Part shown: positions 1 to 5,826 of the stretch, piece after piece | How positions within the stretch are numbered: the first letter of the stretch is position 1 | Layout: each line of letters opens with the position of its first letter | Assembly (NCBI GenBank): GCA_002686445.1 | Contig: NZCO01000027.1 | Coordinates: 1 to 27,780, forward strand | Direction of reading: 5' to 3' | Source of the DNA: a bacterium | GTDB taxonomy: Bacteria > Patescibacteriota > Andersenbacteria > UBA10190 | Length of the DNA stretch: 27,780 bases | Notes under the pieces: generated by a model | Seen by the model: the letters and a program-made list of their open reading frames with translations, nothing else | Told to the model about the DNA's origin: nothing | Databases searched by the model: none | Position numbers and translations under genes: made by a program

Positions 1-245
1 ATCTACACTCAGTTGGCGATCCTGTTCCCTGAGAAGATAACAGTCTAGTATGGAAATCAACCAGGGATGCCAGTTACACAAAAGAGATTACACTCTCATT
101 TTAGGGTTAGTGTTGACTGTGTGCCAGGTATGGATTGGAATTTCTGCAATAAAGGCAACTAATCTGTATCATCGATCATCAGGTGGTTAATCTTTTTTAA
201 GTTATTTCTATTCGTTTTTGACTGAGTGTGGTGGGGATGAAGATG
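1..245. other. Non-coding left end, no gene seen
   Basis: I see no convincing coding region in this AT-leaning stretch on either strand. Around 117-131 it has a GTGCCAGGTATGG stretch that resembles the GTGCCAGG-type core seen beside the transposase relic at 250-262 and 674-686, so it may hold further REP-like debris. Nothing else can be supported. Confidence 0.5.
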
Positions 246-283
246 GATGAAGGTGTCAGGTACTTTCATGCGTGCCAAGTTTA

Positions 284-308
284 AAAATTCAAACACCCGA
301 TGTTTGAA
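284..308. repeat. Hairpin direct repeat, left copy
   Basis: This 25-bp sequence recurs exactly at 607-631. It contains a perfect 8-bp inverted repeat (TTCAAACA / TGTTTGAA) with loop CCCGA. It lies just upstream of the transposase start. Confidence 0.85.
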
Positions 309-338
309 CAACCCCTAGAGGAGCTATGCTAGCAATAC

Positions 339-641
339 ATGGCATATCGCTACGATGACCTCGCACCGGGTGAGGTCTATCATCTCTGCACTCGGGGTGT
401 AAACAAGAATACTATCTTTAAAGACAATACCGACCGTCAGCGTTACCTAGCACTGCTGATACATGCTCTCCCCCAAGGACCTATCCAAAGCTATTCCATT
501 GCCCGCAGACTTAAGCACGCCATCTCACTCACCAAGGAGGGTGCTGGTCTCATTGATCTAGTGGCTTACTGCCTCATGGATAATCATGTACACCTGCTAG
601 TGAGGGAAAATTCAAACACCCGATGTTTGAATGGCCTCTAG
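339..641 (+). pseudogene. Truncated REP-associated Y1 transposase (RAYT)
   Basis: The 100-residue product matches the N-terminal half of the Y1_Tnp (transposase IS200-like, HUH) family. It opens with a YHLCTRGVNKNTIF segment equivalent to the family's YHVxxRG.. start, has the FKDNTDRQRYLALL helix, and ends in the metal-binding HUH motif as MDNHVHLLV. Family proteins normally run to about 150-250 residues, with the catalytic tyrosine in a helix well after the HUH motif. Here the frame enters the right-hand hairpin repeat immediately after HLLVREN, encodes SNTRCLNGL and stops. The nucleophilic Tyr is therefore missing. I infer an inactive relic, perhaps produced by deletion or by insertion of the hairpin into the gene. 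Confidence 0.75.
607..631. repeat. Hairpin direct repeat, right copy
   Basis: This is an exact second copy of the 25-bp hairpin repeat at 284-308. It lies inside the transposase reading frame and supplies its last residues. Confidence 0.85.
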
Positions 642-687
642 ATAGCTTCTAGTCCTTATCTATAAAGAATGAAGGTGCCAGGCATGT

Positions 688-924
688 TCACACCAGCCGC
701 TTGTTGCGGAAAGCAAAACCAGATGATGACTTGAGATACTTCTCAAAAGCAATAGCTTTGGATTTCGTTTTAAAGGCGGCGTAAAAGACGAGCTGACGAG
801 CATGTACCTGCTTCGTTGCGGCTACGCCTCCCTGCTGATGTTTCGTTATCCGTTGCGGGAGTTTCGCTGCATACCCGGTGTAGTAGTCTCCATTTGATAA
901 CTTAAGCAGGTACACGTAATACAC
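688..924 (-). CDS. GIY-YIG nuclease domain protein
   Basis: This is a small single-domain member of the GIY-YIG family (UPF0213/YhbQ type), predicted as a structure-selective DNA endonuclease. I chose the GTG at 924, which gives 78 residues beginning YYVYLL, because this matches the usual family start MYYVYLL. The longer open frame up to 1068 runs back through a terminator and a decayed repeat. The core is visible: YYVYLLKLSNGDYYTGYA for the GIY and YIG strands (as YVY and YTG), an Arg in the LPQRITKH helix, and the conserved Glu in AIAFEKYLKS. The C-terminal FRNKRLV is typical. The stop codon falls inside the outer repeat of the transposase remnant, so the end abuts mobile DNA. Substrate is unknown. 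Confidence 0.75.
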   Translation of the reverse strand: MYYVYLLKLSNGDYYTGYAAKLPQRITKHQQGGVAATKQVHARQLVFYAAFKTKSKAIAFEKYLKSSSGFAFRNKRLV

Positions 925-977
925 AGGATTTATTATAGCCCCACGTCGCTCCGCTGTGGCGGAGCTATGCGGGGCAC

Positions 978-1006
978 AAAAAAGAGCCCTCGATGGGCTC
1001 ATTTTT
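978..1006. terminator. Bidirectional Rho-independent terminator
   Basis: GAGCCC (984-989) and GGGCTC (995-1000) form a 6-bp stem around a 5-base loop. There are six A on the left and TTTTT on the right, so it can act on both strands. On the minus strand it would end the transcript coming from the pyrophosphatase-like gene. Confidence 0.75.
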
Positions 1007-1034
1007 GTGGACGTGGTGGGAAGCGGTTGGAACC
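1007..1034 (-). repeat. Degenerate copy of the ssrA 3' end
   Basis: The first 16 bases differ at one position from the 3' terminal sequence of the tmRNA gene at 2525-2540 (GTGGACG[T/C]GGTGGGAA). The remaining bases match the second copy at 1934-1961 more closely than they match the tmRNA. Read on the minus strand it resembles a decayed T-arm plus acceptor strand. I infer an attachment-site scar or duplicated ssrA end. Confidence 0.5.
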
Positions 1035-1082
1035 GGATTATCACTGATATTGCCGCCCTAAATGCCATCGCTGCTTCATGAG

Positions 1083-1523
1083 TTAAGTATCTTGCGATTC
1101 CTCAATAAGTTTCATTGCTTCTTTGGCACCGAAAAAAATACCCACTCTAACTATCATGTCCTTGCGGTGCTCGAATACCCCATTGATGAATTCAGTTAAT
1201 TCACCTTTAATCTCATCCGTGAATTCAATGTCTTCATCATCAAATACTGCAATAATATTGTGGTCTTCTGTGCCATTCTCAAATTGCTCTAACAAACCGA
1301 TGGGTTCCACTTCCACGACTTCCTCACTCTTTAGCTTGCGATTAGTCAAAATAAAGCAATCAAGGTTATCACCATCGCCGCTGGTAGTATCAAGGACAAA
1401 GCCGTACGGAAAAGGGTAATTCCGAGAAACAGTAACCGATCTAATGTACTTCAATGCTTTTTCGTCAAAAAGATTCTTTTGATCAGACCCCGCTTCATTT
1501 TCAATAAATACCTTAATTTTCAT
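1083..1523 (-). CDS. Divergent inorganic pyrophosphatase-like protein
   Basis: The 146-residue product resembles family I soluble inorganic pyrophosphatase, which hydrolyses PPi to phosphate in the cytoplasm. Recognisable elements in order are an early IEN strand (usually IEIP), an Arg at about 28, YPFPYGFV (equivalent to the family's YPxxYGF), the metal-binding signature GDGDNLDCF at about 47-55 with its three Asp, then PIGLL and ENGTEDHNIIAV. The signature's usual Pro/Glu is Asn. The Asp97 and Lys104 equivalents of the E. coli enzyme appear as Glu and Asn in my by-eye alignment. The protein is shorter than the usual 170-180 residues. It starts 3 bases after the stop of the kinase remnant upstream, so the two were probably co-transcribed. 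It may be a specialised phosphohydrolase rather than the housekeeping enzyme. Confidence 0.6.
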   Translation of the reverse strand: MKIKVFIENEAGSDQKNLFDEKALKYIRSVTVSRNYPFPYGFVLDTTSGDGDNLDCFILTNRKLKSEEVVEVEPIGLLEQFENGTEDHNIIAVFDDEDIEFTDEIKGELTEFINGVFEHRKDMIVRVGIFFGAKEAMKLIEESQDT

Positions 1524-1526
1524 ACT

Positions 1527-1853
1527 CTACGACTCAATGATCCTTTGGTAATTATTAAGATAGGAAATGTAATGGGCTAATGCTTCCGAACAGTGTTCAT
1601 GCTTGAGCCACAAACGTAGGTCTTCTAGTGCAGCCATGAATAAGCCAAACTGAAAGCGATTTTCGTCAAACGTAAGACTTCGCCGATAATACTCGAGCAG
1701 CTTGTGTTGAAATTCAGAATTACCAAACATGCTGCACCAAAAATACATGAGGACATGTTCCCTCACGGAGAGCCTTGCTCCATCCCAATCAATAACGACT
1801 GTGAGACTGTAAATAATCTTGTGTAACTGAACTGATACCCTGGGTTTAAACCC
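1527..1853 (-). pseudogene. C-terminal remnant of an APH-type kinase
   Basis: From the in-frame stop at 1854-1856 the frame is open to 1527. Residues TVVIDWDGARL match the metal-binding IDW(D/E) segment of the aminoglycoside phosphotransferase/choline-kinase superfamily, where the Asp coordinates Mg-ATP. They are followed by about 80 residues of helical C-lobe ending YQRIIES. The N-lobe, the HGDLHxxN catalytic loop and any plausible start are absent; only about 20 residues precede IDWD. A GTG at 1766 would give a 79-residue product without the motif. I infer a truncated gene. It sits 3 bases upstream of the pyrophosphatase-like gene, and a decayed ssrA-end repeat lies upstream, where the missing part would be. 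Confidence 0.5.
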
Positions 1854-1856
1854 TTA

Positions 1857-2177
1857 ACTAATCATCAACCTTACTTTAGCATGACTACTAAGTTTGCGTT
1901 TCGGTCATCAGCTGACTGGCGAACCCTCTAGCAGTGGACCAGGTGGGAAGCGTTTGGAACCACATTTTGGGTGAGGTTAGTCAAATAGGAAGGTGTTTTG
2001 GGTAAAAAAAGCCGCTGACTGTTCGACCGCTAGGTGATGACTGACTCAGGGCACAGACCCTACAAATATAGCTTCTTATGTATCCCCTCATTTCGAGGCT
2101 GGGTGCTTTTTTTGGTTGTTCCCCTAACCTCATGATCGGCAATGGGTGGTTAATATTGTTTGTGATATGTTTGATAC
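1857..2177. other. Intergenic stretch between cassettes
   Basis: I see no supported gene here. It contains the second ssrA-end-like repeat (1934-1961). A weak CCTC/GAGG hairpin near 2087-2099 is followed by a T run at 2107-2113, but the stem is too short to call a terminator with confidence. Confidence 0.5.
1934..1961 (-). repeat. Second degenerate copy of the ssrA 3' end
   Basis: The sequence GTGGACCAGGTGGGAA followed by GCGTTTGGAACC matches the copy at 1007-1034 with three differences in 28 bases. It shares the GTGGAC..GGTGGGAA frame with the tmRNA 3' end at 2525-2540. The two copies and the real ssrA end split the left region into two cassettes. Confidence 0.5.
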
Positions 2178-2492
2178 ATGAAAGAAAGCAAGCATTACAA
2201 GATGATTCAGGTTGCCATGGGGATTGCAACATTTATCCTAGTCACAGTTGGCTTGTGGGCTACGAGCTTACTTCTAAATTATTTAGTGCCAGGCCTAGTA
2301 TTTATAGCCCCTACTTTAATATTTCTGTTTATTATTCTGCACGTCTTTCTTATTGTAGGAATCTATCGTAGGTATAAAAAATCAAACCTATATTTTTCCA
2401 GGTCTATTCTTTGGTCAAGTATCGTGCTTGCATACTTGCCTCTAGTTTTTTTATTTCTCCTGCTCTACGCAATGAGAATTTTCCTCATATAG
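2178..2492 (+). CDS. Small three-helix membrane protein, unknown
   Basis: The 104-residue product has a short charged N-terminus (MKESKHYK), then three hydrophobic segments at about residues 10-34, 40-62 and 78-103. A basic loop YRRYKKSN lies between the second and third, which suggests that loop is cytoplasmic. I do not recognise a family. The gene lies alone between the second ssrA-like repeat and the real ssrA end, so it may be cargo of the same insertion. Its codon use is AT-richer than the genes to the right. No strong Shine-Dalgarno is visible, and the start at the ATG before KESKHYK is the only sensible one. Confidence 0.6.
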   Translation: MKESKHYKMIQVAMGIATFILVTVGLWATSLLLNYLVPGLVFIAPTLIFLFIILHVFLIVGIYRRYKKSNLYFSRSILWSSIVLAYLPLVFLFLLLYAMRIFLI

Positions 2493-2525
2493 CCCCCTTA
2501 CCTCGGTTTTTATAATCTAGAATAG

Positions 2526-2978
2526 TGGACGCGGTGGGAATTGAACCCACGTGTAAAACGTTTTGAATCGATCGGTCTACGTGTGTAGATGCACTAGGAA
2601 TTTTATTACGCAACTATTGAACTGCAATGCATCAAAGATCCAATAGCTACGAACGAAAGGGTGCTAGTCAGGAAACGTTCTTTCGTCAGAAACGTTCCTC
2701 AAACCGTCTAAAGTGACACCGCTTTTGATACCCGACGGCTGATATCAAGCGATGGCAATAGTTATTAAGCTACTGCGGTAGCAAAAGTGGGGACTGCAAA
2801 AGCAGACTTCACCTTGCTGAAAATGTTTGCACGTAACAAATATAGATAGGTATTTGCGTGTGATATCTATGACACACGACACGCACGATTGAGAAATAAC
2901 ATCTTATCGAGGCCTAACGCGCCCGCCATGCGACACTCTACGGTAGTATGCGTCGTATGGTGGACGACTTAGTCGTCC
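2526..2978 (-). ncRNA. ssrA: Transfer-messenger RNA (tmRNA)
   Basis: tmRNA rescues stalled ribosomes with SmpB. The 3' end (read on minus) has a T-arm GTGGG-TTCAATT-CCCAC at 2550-2534, acceptor strand CGCGTCC and discriminator A at 2526, followed by CTA, so CCA is not encoded. Near the 5' side, TACGACG resembles the conserved TTCGACG, and GCATGGCGGGCGCGTTAGG closely follows the E. coli region after the tRNA-like domain. An internal frame encodes a proteolysis tag ending in two TAA stops. The 5' end is less certain: GGACG at 2978-2974 can pair with CGTCC of the acceptor, but pairs 6 and 7 do not form and this end overlaps the last codons of smpB. At about 450 nt it is longer than the usual 350-400, partly from an extra TGCGTGT/ACACGCA hairpin before the tag. 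Confidence 0.88.
2762..2830 (-). other. tmRNA tag-peptide reading frame
   Basis: A GCA resume codon at 2830 opens a 21-codon frame followed by tandem TAA TAA. The peptide begins ANIFSKVK and ends TFATAVA. Tags usually start with Ala-Asn/Asp and end with a small hydrophobic degron such as ALAA or AVA, so both ends fit. The length is about twice the 10 residues of E. coli. Confidence 0.85.
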
Positions 2979-3421
2979 TTGCCGCGCAAAGCGCGGTCAA
3001 CCTCTCGCTGAATATCACGTTCACGCTTGGCGGCCTTTTTGTCATATTTCTTCTTGCCGCGCGCTAATGCGATTTCTATTTTCACACGAGAACCCTTAGT
3101 ATAGACACGTATTGGTATTATTGTCAACCCCTGGTTCTGTTTCGCTCCAATCAGCGTCTTTATCTCGCTTTTCTTTAATAACACCTTACGTGCCCGCGTC
3201 GGATCATAGTCATCCGGTGCATTTTTAGGTTGCCATGGTGGAATCGTGGCATTGGTCAGAAACGGCTCTTCGTTATGGATAGTAACAAAAGCCCCTTTCA
3301 AGCTCATGTGTCCTTCTTTCACCGATTTCACCTCCGTGCCAAGCAGCATCAAACCGCCCTCAAATGTATCGAGGACTTCATAATCAAAGGTGGCGCGCTT
3401 ATTGCGGGCTAGTGATTTCAT
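2969..3421 (-). CDS. smpB: SsrA-binding protein SmpB
   Basis: SmpB binds the tRNA-like domain of tmRNA and places it in the stalled ribosome. The 150 residues match the family along their length. They open with the N-terminal LARNKRATFDYEVLDTFEGG (usual NKKAxHDYEIxExxEAG), then LLGTEVKSVKEGHMSLKGAFV, the IPPWQPKNAPDDYDPTRARKVLL block (usual PYxxxNxxNHxPxRxRKLLL), and PIRVYTKGSRVKIEIALARGKKKYDKKAAKRERD, the conserved KxxxDKR-type basic tail. It is followed directly by ssrA on the same strand with apparent overlap, so the two may be one transcript. A CATTAT hexamer lies 6 bases before the ATG, with no Shine-Dalgarno between them, which suggests a leaderless message. Confidence 0.95.
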   Translation of the reverse strand: MKSLARNKRATFDYEVLDTFEGGLMLLGTEVKSVKEGHMSLKGAFVTIHNEEPFLTNATIPPWQPKNAPDDYDPTRARKVLLKKSEIKTLIGAKQNQGLTIIPIRVYTKGSRVKIEIALARGKKKYDKKAAKRERDIQREVDRALRGKDD

Positions 3422-3422
3422 G

Positions 3423-3450
3423 TTGACATAATGGCATAGACGTGATTAAT
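3423..3450. promoter_or_regulatory. Face-to-face promoters for smpB and 3498 gene
   Basis: On the plus strand TTGACA (3423-3428) is followed after 16 bases by ATTAAT (3445-3450), pointing to the membrane-protein operon. On the minus strand CATTAT (3433-3428) lies 6 bases before the smpB ATG, with a TTCGCA-like -35 about 17 bases upstream of it. The two overlap, so firing of one could hinder the other. This is based on consensus matching only. Confidence 0.4.
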
Positions 3451-3497
3451 TGCGAAGCGAGAGTACCTTACAACTCAACCCAATATAGGAATGCGCC

Positions 3498-3749
3498 ATG
3501 AACCGCATCTTTCTGTACGTGCTACTGCTGGTTGTCATGCTACTGGCTAGCAGCCCAGCCTTAACGTTTCATTGGGAGTTCGCCTTATTTGCCTTGATCG
3601 GCATAATGGTCTACGAATTTGGCTGCCGTGAATCCTTAAGCTACCCAGACCCCACGTTCGATATCGCAACTCCGGCGCGGTTCTGTGGATGCCTGATAGT
3701 TATTGCCTGTATTTGTGCACCCATCATTCAGTCGTTCGTACATGACTAG
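3498..3749 (+). CDS. Small membrane protein, DFxxH-module family member 1
   Basis: The 83-residue product has three hydrophobic segments: 5-22, about 26-42 and 62-79. I do not recognise a named family. The second segment runs WEFALFALIGIMVYEFGCRES, which lines up with the WW..VAAVWDFVWH and WWQTL..SLYDFAWH segments of the next gene. The aromatic plus acidic residue plus Phe is kept as YEF, while the His is replaced by Cys. A weak Shine-Dalgarno (AGGAA) lies 8 bases before the ATG. The gene is first in a set of three related plus-strand genes with short gaps, which ends at a clear terminator. I infer a membrane-embedded unit that works with its paralogues; the function is unknown. Confidence 0.65.
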   Translation: MNRIFLYVLLLVVMLLASSPALTFHWEFALFALIGIMVYEFGCRESLSYPDPTFDIATPARFCGCLIVIACICAPIIQSFVHD

Positions 3750-3780
3750 ACCCCTACAAGTCACTCAACGGAGGGAATCA

Positions 3781-4215
3781 ATGTATCAGCACCTTTACAT
3801 TATCGACACTGTTTTGATCGCGCTTCTGGCCCTCGTCATGGGCGGGGCAATCCTACTCGGCGTCCCGTTCGCTTGGTGGATGGTACCAACGGCCGTGGCG
3901 GTAGCCGCCGTGTGGGACTTCGTCTGGCACCAAATAGCCCATCGCAACCACGGCAGCATTAGCTGGCAACACATCGTCGGCGTGAACGTGCCCATCATGC
4001 TCGTAGTGATCTTGGCCTTGGGACTATTAGTCGAACGAGGTAACGTCAACTTTTTCTGGTGGCAAACGCTCATCGTTGTTGCCGGCTGCAGCCTCTACGA
4101 CTTTGCCTGGCACGGTCGTGATCATCACTCGTTCGGTCAGAATAAATTCAAGATTTTGGCGTTCAGCGGAGCGGTCGTTTTGGCACTCGGCATGCTCGTT
4201 GGCGTGCCCTTCTAA
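3781..4215 (+). CDS. Membrane protein with two DFxxH modules
   Basis: I start at 3781 because GGAGG lies 8 bases upstream and the longer frame runs through the previous gene's end. The 144-residue product has five hydrophobic segments and an internal duplication. Residues about 23-50 (WWMVPTAVAVAAVWDFVWHQ) and about 80-105 (WWQTLIVVAGCSLYDFAWHG) align, each with WW, a hydrophobic stretch, aromatic-Asp-Phe-x-Trp-His and then a His-rich loop (QIAHRNHG and GRDHHSFG). Each is followed by another hydrophobic segment ending in LGLLV or LGMLVGVPF. An Asp and several His at the membrane edge suggest metal binding, but that is inference. It lies between two single-module paralogues. Confidence 0.7.
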   Translation: MYQHLYIIDTVLIALLALVMGGAILLGVPFAWWMVPTAVAVAAVWDFVWHQIAHRNHGSISWQHIVGVNVPIMLVVILALGLLVERGNVNFFWWQTLIVVAGCSLYDFAWHGRDHHSFGQNKFKILAFSGAVVLALGMLVGVPF

Positions 4216-4249
4216 TCGATATACCCCTGACTCAGAAAAGGAGTGTCAC

Positions 4250-4501
4250 GTGCACAACCTAGTATGCAAACACGCCCTCACGCTTACGCTGGCCGTTTTG
4301 ATTGCGGCTGGCCTGCCGCCCGACACCACGATCGGCAAATGGCAGCTTGTACCTATGTTTGTCGCCTGGATCATGTTCGATGTTGGCCACAACATGCGCA
4401 TTACTGACCAGAAGGGTGCTGGCAGCTATCTACAAGTGATAGCCACTGGACTCGCCGTATTCGCCGTTTACGTCGGTTTGTTCGTGCCACCAGTGGCATG
4501 A
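4250..4501 (+). CDS. Small membrane protein, DFxxH-module family member 3
   Basis: The start is a GTG at 4250, preceded by AAAAGGAG with good spacing; the longer frame overlapping the previous gene has no such site. The 83-residue product is as long as the 3498 protein. It carries the same module: KWQLVPMFVAWIMFDVGHNMR corresponds to WW..VAAVWDFVWHQ, keeping Trp, Pro, the aromatic-Asp pair and His. It ends in a hydrophobic segment, FAVYVGLFVPPVA, that parallels LALGMLVGVPF. It is the last gene of the set and is followed by a strong terminator. No named family is recognised. Confidence 0.7.
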   Translation: MHNLVCKHALTLTLAVLIAAGLPPDTTIGKWQLVPMFVAWIMFDVGHNMRITDQKGAGSYLQVIATGLAVFAVYVGLFVPPVA

Positions 4502-4514
4502 ACCACCCAATTTC

Positions 4515-4549
4515 AACCGCCCGTCGCTTTCCAAGCGGCGGTTTTTTTA
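4515..4549 (+). terminator. Rho-independent terminator of the membrane set
   Basis: AACCGCC and GCTT on the left pair with AAGCGGCGGTT on the right, with a 4-base bulge, and seven T follow. It lies 14 bases after the third membrane gene. Confidence 0.8.
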
Positions 4550-4556
4550 TAAAAAT

Positions 4557-4629
4557 GCTACCGACTGGGTAATGGGTAGCAAATGCGTAATATCCATGAC
4601 CAAAAAAGGTTTCTGGTCATCCCAGTCGG
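4557..4629. promoter_or_regulatory. Structured intergenic element with competing stems
   Basis: CCGACTGGG (4561-4569) is perfectly complementary to CCCAGTCGG (4621-4629), and ATGACC (4596-4601) to GGTCAT (4615-4620). The right arms are contiguous, so they could stack. A third pairing, GCTACC (4557-4562) with GGTAGC (4575-4580), would use part of the outer left arm and so compete. No gene lies here. It could be a small RNA, a leader switch for the 4794 gene, or DNA repeat debris. Confidence 0.4.
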
Positions 4630-4793
4630 CAGCGACCCGATGTACGGTCCCCAAGAGCCAACACGGCAGCCTATTATCTACCAATACTGCTGTCAAGAAA
4701 AAGGTCTACCCGAGTCACTATAGCTGACGCCGCCGAACCATTCAAAGGTCAGTCAGTTTTATTTTGCCGCTTTTTTCACGTACGCTTTAGTGC

Positions 4794-5159
4794 ATGAACA
4801 CATGGGAAGGAATGCCGGGCACAGTTGTGCCGTTGGGGCCAGATTCAAGTTCGGAAGGTACACCTGCTGGAAAAAGCCTAGCTGCGGCAATAGATAAGCT
4901 CACCGACGCTGCCGAGCAAAAACCAGAGGGATCTGATGCACTTGCTGAAAAGCTGGGAGCGCTAACCCCGGAGCAAGTTGAAGAGCTAGATCAGCCATTC
5001 AGTATGCAGGGCAACGCTCTGACGGACTGGCAATGGTTTGAAACAGCGGAGCAGGTTAAGCAAGCCGATGGGCTGCTGGACGCATGGCTGAATGCACAAG
5101 ATGCTGCTAAGAAAAAAGAGGCCGGGAGTACACTCGCTAAATACGTCTCACGTCTGTAG
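4794..5159 (+). CDS. Small acidic soluble protein, unknown
   Basis: The 121-residue product is Ala/Glu-rich and predicted helical. After a Pro/Gly/Ser-rich N-terminus (to about residue 25) come GKSLAAAIDKLTDAAEQ, LTPEQVEELDQPFSM, a WQWFETAEQVKQADGLLDAWL stretch and a Lys/Ala-rich end. There is no signal peptide or membrane segment, and I recognise no family. It stands alone, after the structured intergenic element and before infC. A small GATGCGC/GCGCATC hairpin follows the stop. The ATG lies 7 bases after a TACGCT hexamer with no Shine-Dalgarno between, another possible leaderless start. Confidence 0.6.
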   Translation: MNTWEGMPGTVVPLGPDSSSEGTPAGKSLAAAIDKLTDAAEQKPEGSDALAEKLGALTPEQVEELDQPFSMQGNALTDWQWFETAEQVKQADGLLDAWLNAQDAAKKKEAGSTLAKYVSRL

Positions 5160-5202
5160 GCATATTTGCGCGAGAGGCCCTAATACGCTAGGATCAGCCA
5201 CA

Positions 5203-5221
5203 GATGCGCCTAAAGCGCATC
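5203..5221 (+). terminator. Hairpin before infC, terminator or leader stem
   Basis: GATGCGC (5203-5209) pairs perfectly with GCGCATC (5215-5221) around CTAAA, followed by AGTTTTAA. The T run is short, so it may end the 4794 transcript weakly or act as a stem in the infC leader. Confidence 0.4.
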
Positions 5222-5241
5222 AGTTTTAACTAAAGAAGCAT

Positions 5242-5817
5242 ATGTCCAGTCGACGACGACGCTATCGGGCTCGCCCGAAGCCAGAATTAAAGAAACCGCC
5301 AGCAAACGCAGCTATTACCGCAAGTGAAGTGCGGCTGATTGGCGTGGAAGGTGAACAGCTCGGCGTCGTTACTTTGGAGAAAGCAAAAGAGCTGGCTGAA
5401 GCCGTTGACTCTGATTTGGTGGCTGTAGCACAGAAGGCTGATCCGCCAGTTGTACGGATTATGGACCTGGGTAAACACATGTATGAACAGCGCAAGAAAC
5501 ACGCCAAGCAGAAGTCGATGAGTAAGGGCGGTGAAGTAAAAGGCGTACGAATTAGCTTCAAAATCGGCGCTCATGATTTACAGCTACGACGTGAACGAGC
5601 CATTCGCTTCCTTGATGAAGGTCATAAAGTGAAGTTGGAAATGCGACTGCGCGGACGTGAAAAAGGTCGTGCAGACATGGCTCGAGACAAGATATTGGAG
5701 TTTATTAAGGAGATTCCTGGCGCAGCTTTGGAAGGAAATATGAGTAGAGCACCAAACAATATCTCTGCCGTAATCGCCCGCTCAAAGGCTGCGGCGCCTC
5801 CAAAAGAAGATTCATAG
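5242..5817 (+). CDS. infC: Translation initiation factor IF-3
   Basis: IF-3 keeps the 30S subunit free and checks the start codon and initiator tRNA. The 191 residues hold both domains. The N-domain has ITASEVRLIGVEGEQLGVVTLEKAKELAEAVDSDLV and the conserved PPVVRIMDLGKHMYEQRKK linker. The C-domain has KGVRISFKIGAHDLQLRRERAIRFLDEGHKVKLEMRLRGRE, then the tail. A basic RRRRYRARPKPELKKPP extension precedes the first domain. The start here is ATG, unlike the AUU used for autoregulation in E. coli, so that control is not evident. It is followed by rpmI and rplT, the standard order. Confidence 0.96.
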   Translation: MSSRRRRYRARPKPELKKPPANAAITASEVRLIGVEGEQLGVVTLEKAKELAEAVDSDLVAVAQKADPPVVRIMDLGKHMYEQRKKHAKQKSMSKGGEVKGVRISFKIGAHDLQLRRERAIRFLDEGHKVKLEMRLRGREKGRADMARDKILEFIKEIPGAALEGNMSRAPNNISAVIARSKAAAPPKEDS

Positions 5818-5826
5818 ACCCATTTA

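Larger units (their letters stand above)
246..690 (+). mobile_element. Remnant REP/RAYT-type element
   Basis: A truncated Y1 transposase gene is bracketed by two layers of repeats. The inner layer is a 25-bp exact direct repeat at 284-308 and 607-631. Each copy is itself a hairpin, with TTCAAACA pairing with TGTTTGAA around a 5-base loop. The outer layer is an imperfect direct repeat with the core ATGAAGGTGYCAGG, at about 247-268 and 669-690. Sequence after each hairpin is also similar (CTAGAG/AGCT/CTAG blocks). Single-strand hairpins next to a tyrosine HUH transposase are the hallmark of REP/RAYT and IS200-like systems. I infer a dead or non-autonomous unit, because the transposase is incomplete. 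Confidence 0.6.

Noticed and set aside
688..1068. A 126-residue version of the GIY-YIG protein
   Set aside because: The extra 48 residues come from a terminator and a decayed repeat; the family start is at the YYVYLL segment.
2087..2113. A terminator before the 2178 gene
   Set aside because: The stem is only 4 bp and is separated from the T run.
1981..2371. Open frames of 83 and 97 residues on either strand
   Set aside because: Their compositions are irregular. The plus-strand one overlaps the clear membrane protein at 2178 in another frame, and neither has a ribosome site.
2524..2600. An ordinary tRNA on the minus strand, suggested by the T-arm
   Set aside because: No anticodon arm lies at the right distance. 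The tag frame, the GCATGGCGGG region and the position after smpB identify a tmRNA.
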